Shown: piece after piece, positions 6,710 to 9,555 of the stretch
How the letters are laid out: every line of letters begins with the position of its first letter
How positions within the stretch are numbered: position 1 is the first letter of the stretch
Source of the DNA: Prolixibacteraceae bacterium
GTDB taxonomy: Bacteria > Bacteroidota > Bacteroidia > Bacteroidales > Prolixibacteraceae
Length of the DNA stretch: 9,555 nucleotides
Reading direction: 5' to 3'
Assembly (NCBI GenBank): GCA_027858145.1
Contig: JAQIDF010000107.1
Location: 1 to 9,555, forward strand
Translations under genes and position numbers: made by a program
Notes under the pieces: model-generated
What the model was told of the DNA's origin: nothing
Database searches by the model: none
Seen by the model: the letters and a program-made list of their open reading frames with translations, nothing else

Positions 6710-8866
6710 ATGAAGATCAAAAATTTATTTCTTCTTGTGCCCGCATTACTTATTGCATTCTCGGCACAAGCTGACGAAGGCATGTGGTTACCCTCGTTAG
6801 TGAACAAAGTTAACATTGAAAAAATGCGCGAGATGGGCGCAAAACTAACTGCCGATGACATTTACAGCATCAACAACTCGAGTATAAAAGATGCTGTAAT
6901 ATCACTAAACGGCGGATCATGTACCGGCGAACTGGTTTCAGATCAGGGACTGTTTCTAACTAACCACCATTGTGGTTACGGACAGATACAACAACACTCA
7001 ACCGAAGAAAACAACTACCTGCGCGACGGTTTTTGGGCACCCACCAAAGCCGACGAACTTTCCAATCCGGGTATGTTTGTTTCATTTCTTATTCGCGTTG
7101 ATGATGTTACCGATCAGGTTTTAGCCAATGTAACCGACAACATGAATGAAGAAACCCGTAACGACAGCATCCAGAATGCCATTTTCCGCGTTCGGAATAA
7201 TACTGAAGTTGATTCAACACATCACATCAGCATTAAAAGCTTTTATAGGGGCAATCAATATTTGATGCTTGAATATGAAACATACCGCGATGTACGTTTG
7301 GCAGGAGCGCCTCCTCATTTTATAGGTAAATTTGGCGGCGATACCGACAACTGGATGTGGCCACGCCATACCGGCGACTTCTCTATGTTCCGCATCTACA
7401 CTGCACCAGATGGAACGCCGGCTGAATATGCTGAAGAAAACATTCCATTGAAACCACGTCATCATTTCCCGGTTTCATTAAAAGGATATACTGAAAACGA
7501 CTTTGCAATGGTTATGGGATATCCTGGTTCAACCAACCGATACCTTACTTCGGATGGCGTGGAACACACCATGAACATTATTAACCAGACTCGTATTAAT
7601 GTTCGTAAAGCCAAGCTCGATATCATCAGGGCTTACATGGCCACAAGCGACAAAGCAACCATCCAGTATGCCAGCAAACATGCCCGTAGCTCTAACTATT
7701 ACAAATACAGCATCGGGCAAAACCGCGGACTGGAAAGATTAGAGGTTGTTGCCCAAAAGAAAAAAGTAGAAGAAGATTTTCAAAATTGGGCAAACCAAAA
7801 TGATGAGCGACGTGAAAAATATGGTGAAGCTTTGAGCCTCATCGAAGAAGCTTATAACGACACTGAAGATGACAAAGCATTATATTATTTATCGGAATCT
7901 TTCCTGAGAGGACCGGAAATCTTTTTACTGGCATACCGGTATAAAAACCTGAACGGATTGCTTGATGATGCAAAAGAAAATGAAGAAGCAATAAAAAGTG
8001 CGACTTCAAACTTAAAAGAAAGAGCCGAAAAGTTTTTCAAAGATTACAATGCAGCAACCGACGAAAAAATAGCTGCCGCACTCACTGAAATTTATTCAAA
8101 AAATATTAGTGAAAATTATCATCCTGAATTTATTTCAACCATAACAGGCAGGTATAACAACGATTATGAAAAATGGGCTGAAAAAATCTTCAGAAAAAGC
8201 ATTTTCACTGATCAGGAATCACTATTCGATTTTCTGGATAATCCGAAACAACGTAAGCTCGAAAAGGATCCTGTATTTGTTGCTGCCAAAGAAATTATGA
8301 AAGTACGCCAACAGGCCCGTGATGACAACGAACCTGAAAAGACTAAACTAGACCGCGGTTATCGCCTGTTCATAAACGGCTTATTAACTATGAACGGCAC
8401 TGAAAATTATTACCCCGATGCCAACTCGACCATGCGTTTAACAAGCGGCATCATTTCAGGTTACGAACCCCGCGATGCAGTTAGCTATAACTATTACACT
8501 ACTCTTGACGGCTACATTGAGAAAACAATACCCGGCGACCGTGAGTTTGATGTATGGCCACGTATGAAAGAACTGCATGATAATAAAGAATTTGGCCGGT
8601 ATGCCGCTAAAGACGGCTCACTGCACACATGTTTTATATCAAACAATGACATTACCGGTGGCAACTCCGGAAGTCCGGTTATTAACGGCAACGGCGAGCT
8701 TATCGGAATTGCTTTTGATGGCAACTGGGAAGCTATGAGCGGCGACATAGCCTTCGAACCCGAACTACAAAAGTGCATCAATGTTGACATTCGTTATGTA
8801 CTGTGGGTTATTGACACTTTTGCCGGTGCCACTCATCTGGTCGACGAAATGACATTAGTAGAATAA
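6710..8866 (+). CDS. dpp7: S46 family dipeptidyl peptidase, DPP7 type
   Basis: Exported serine exopeptidase that releases dipeptides from the N-terminus of oligopeptides. The 718-residue protein starts with a Sec signal peptide (MKIKNLFLLVPALLIAFSAQA, cleavage after AQA), so it acts in the periplasm. The chymotrypsin-like triad is visible: His in TNHHCG (H87, the His before Cys), Asp in HTGDFSMFR (D223) and Ser in GGNSGSPV (S653). A long, mostly helical, charged insert between Asp and Ser matches the helical lid of this family. Eighteen residues after the Ser the sequence reads FDGNWE (G671): in this family Gly here marks DPP7, which prefers hydrophobic P1 residues, while Arg marks the Asp/Glu-specific DPP11. 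The frame is open 57 bases further upstream into the end of pgi, but the ATG at 6710 begins exactly at the signal peptide. A strong terminator follows the stop codon. Confidence 0.96.
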   Translation: MKIKNLFLLVPALLIAFSAQADEGMWLPSLVNKVNIEKMREMGAKLTADDIYSINNSSIKDAVISLNGGSCTGELVSDQGLFLTNHHCGYGQIQQHSTEENNYLRDGFWAPTKADELSNPGMFVSFLIRVDDVTDQVLANVTDNMNEETRNDSIQNAIFRVRNNTEVDSTHHISIKSFYRGNQYLMLEYETYRDVRLAGAPPHFIGKFGGDTDNWMWPRHTGDFSMFRIYTAPDGTPAEYAEENIPLKPRHHFPVSLKGYTENDFAMVMGYPGSTNRYLTSDGVEHTMNIINQTRINVRKAKLDIIRAYMATSDKATIQYASKHARSSNYYKYSIGQNRGLERLEVVAQKKKVEEDFQNWANQNDERREKYGEALSLIEEAYNDTEDDKALYYLSESFLRGPEIFLLAYRYKNLNGLLDDAKENEEAIKSATSNLKERAEKFFKDYNAATDEKIAAALTEIYSKNISENYHPEFISTITGRYNNDYEKWAEKIFRKSIFTDQESLFDFLDNPKQRKLEKDPVFVAAKEIMKVRQQARDDNEPEKTKLDRGYRLFINGLLTMNGTENYYPDANSTMRLTSGIISGYEPRDAVSYNYYTTLDGYIEKTIPGDREFDVWPRMKELHDNKEFGRYAAKDGSLHTCFISNNDITGGNSGSPVINGNGELIGIAFDGNWEAMSGDIAFEPELQKCINVDIRYVLWVIDTFAGATHLVDEMTLVE

Positions 8867-8889
8867 TTATTGAAATACGATAAAATCAT

Positions 8890-8923
8890 AAAGGCTGCCA
8901 TAAACAACTGGCAGCCTTTTTTT
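8890..8923 (+). terminator. Intrinsic terminator after the S46 peptidase
   Basis: An 11-bp perfect stem (AAAGGCTGCCA at 8890-8900 paired with TGGCAGCCTTT at 8909-8919) with an 8-base loop is followed by a run of seven T ending at 8923. It starts 24 bases after the stop codon and would end the presumed gpsA-pgi-dpp7 transcript. Confidence 0.93.
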
Positions 8924-8997
8924 AGCAAATTTTACACATTTTTGCATTCTTTAGTGCATCTTCGTAAAAAACCAATCAGTTTACGCATCTTTTTTCA

Positions 8998-9005
8998 TAT
9001 TTTTG
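8998..9005 (+). promoter_or_regulatory. Candidate -7 promoter box for rnhA
   Basis: TATTTTTG fits TAnnTTTG exactly and lies in the 173-base spacer between the preceding terminator and rnhA, giving a leader of roughly 85 bases. No good TTG is seen at the -33 distance. Just upstream, CGTAAA (8963-8968) and TTTACG (8980-8985) form a weak inverted repeat that would overlap the -33 region. Such T-rich boxes arise easily by chance in AT-rich DNA. Confidence 0.4.
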
Positions 9006-9096
9006 AAGCCGTTTTTAAAACAGAATACTGATATTTTAAAAGCGACGTTAATAATAAACAATCAGGGTAATAGTAGCCCCGGCTAACAAAACACAT

Positions 9097-9555
9097 TTGT
9101 CACACAAAGTAACCATATATACCGATGGCGCTTCAAGCGGAAACCCCGGCCCCGGAGGCTACGGCACTCTGTTATTATCGGGCAAACACCGCAAAGAGTT
9201 AGCTCAGGGTTTTCAACGCACAACCAACAACCGCATGGAGTTACTGGCTGTAATCGTTGGACTTGAAGCCCTCAAAACTGACAATTGCGAGGTCACCATC
9301 TATACCGATTCAAAGTATGTTGCCGATGCCGTTAATAAAGGGTGGGTTTTTTCGTGGGTGAAAAAACATTTTAAAGGGAAAAAAAATCCTGACCTTTGGA
9401 TGCGTTTTCTCAACATTTATAAAAAACACAATATTAAATTTGTGTGGGTAAAAGGCCACGCCAATATCCCCGGGAATGAACGTTGTGACCAACTTGCCGT
9501 TGAAGCATCTCAAAAACCCGGACTGCTTGAAGACACAGGGTACACCGAACAACAA
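9097..9555 (+). CDS. rnhA: Ribonuclease HI with a TTG start codon, cut by window edge
   Basis: Cytoplasmic endonuclease that cuts the RNA strand of RNA-DNA hybrids, for example primers and R-loops, using two metal ions. The frame has no ATG near its beginning: a stop at 9055-9057 closes it upstream, and the only common start codon before the first catalytic residue is TTG at 9097. Starting there gives MSHKVTIYTDGASSGNPGPG, which places the first catalytic Asp at residue 10, as in E. coli RNase HI. The others follow: E48 in NNRMELLAV, D71 in YTDSKYV, H121 in VKGHA and D131 in NERCDQLA. The basic segment WVKKHFKGKKNP (87-98) corresponds to the substrate-binding handle. The 153 codons visible come close to the usual length of about 155-160, so the stop should lie just beyond the right edge. 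The next in-frame ATG (codon 47) would remove D10 and is not a plausible start. Confidence 0.95.
   Translation, partial: MSHKVTIYTDGASSGNPGPGGYGTLLLSGKHRKELAQGFQRTTNNRMELLAVIVGLEALKTDNCEVTIYTDSKYVADAVNKGWVFSWVKKHFKGKKNPDLWMRFLNIYKKHNIKFVWVKGHANIPGNERCDQLAVEASQKPGLLEDTGYTEQQ

Noticed and set aside
8512..8790. Minus-strand 92-codon frame within the S46 peptidase
   Set aside because: It lies opposite the catalytic Ser region of a well-conserved enzyme and has no domain signal.
8963..8985. CGTAAA...TTTACG inverted repeat upstream of rnhA, considered as an operator
   Set aside because: Only six bases per arm with an 11-base gap in AT-rich DNA; compatible with chance, so it is only mentioned in the promoter entry.
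9310..9555. Minus-strand frame opposite rnhA at the right edge
   Set aside because: It is antisense to the RNase HI catalytic core; the plus-strand frame has the full set of active-site residues.

Overview
The window looks like a chromosomal segment of a free-living or host-associated member of the Bacteroidota. The main reasons are the TAnnTTTG-type -7 promoter boxes upstream of several genes, the absence of clear Shine-Dalgarno sequences, a lysyl-tRNA synthetase with a C-terminal extension, and a combination of S46 and M49 dipeptidyl peptidases typical of amino-acid/peptide-using Bacteroidota. No phage, transposon, CRISPR or tRNA signal was seen; this is mostly housekeeping DNA.

Layout: (1) On the minus strand, running off the left edge, is a lipoprotein-type dipeptidyl peptidase III (M49), with 526 residues of the N-terminal and catalytic part present. 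(2) It is divergent from lysS (plus strand, 569 aa), with a 141-base spacer that holds a promoter box for each direction. (3) lysS ends at a 19-bp perfect inverted repeat that probably terminates transcription from both sides, because the next gene, a small AT-rich secreted protein of unknown function, converges on it from the minus strand. (4) A 278-base divergent spacer carries a promoter for each side and a short palindrome. (5) gpsA, pgi and an S46 dipeptidyl peptidase (DPP7 type) follow on the plus strand with 66- and 29-base gaps and end at a strong intrinsic terminator, so they may form one transcript. (6) After a 173-base spacer with its own promoter box comes rnhA (RNase HI), which starts with TTG and runs off the right edge probably a few codons before its stop.

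How they fit together: the two exported peptidases, from unrelated catalytic classes (zinc metallo and serine), both release dipeptides from peptides, suggesting a proteolytic, peptide-consuming metabolism. GpsA and Pgi supply glycerol-3-phosphate for phospholipids and connect glucose-6-phosphate with fructose-6-phosphate. LysRS and RNase HI are information-processing housekeeping enzymes. I found no convincing new biological system. The most useful points are start-site corrections (gpsA, dpp7, rnhA), a substrate-specificity reading for the S46 enzyme, and the small orphan secreted protein that sits between lysS and gpsA.
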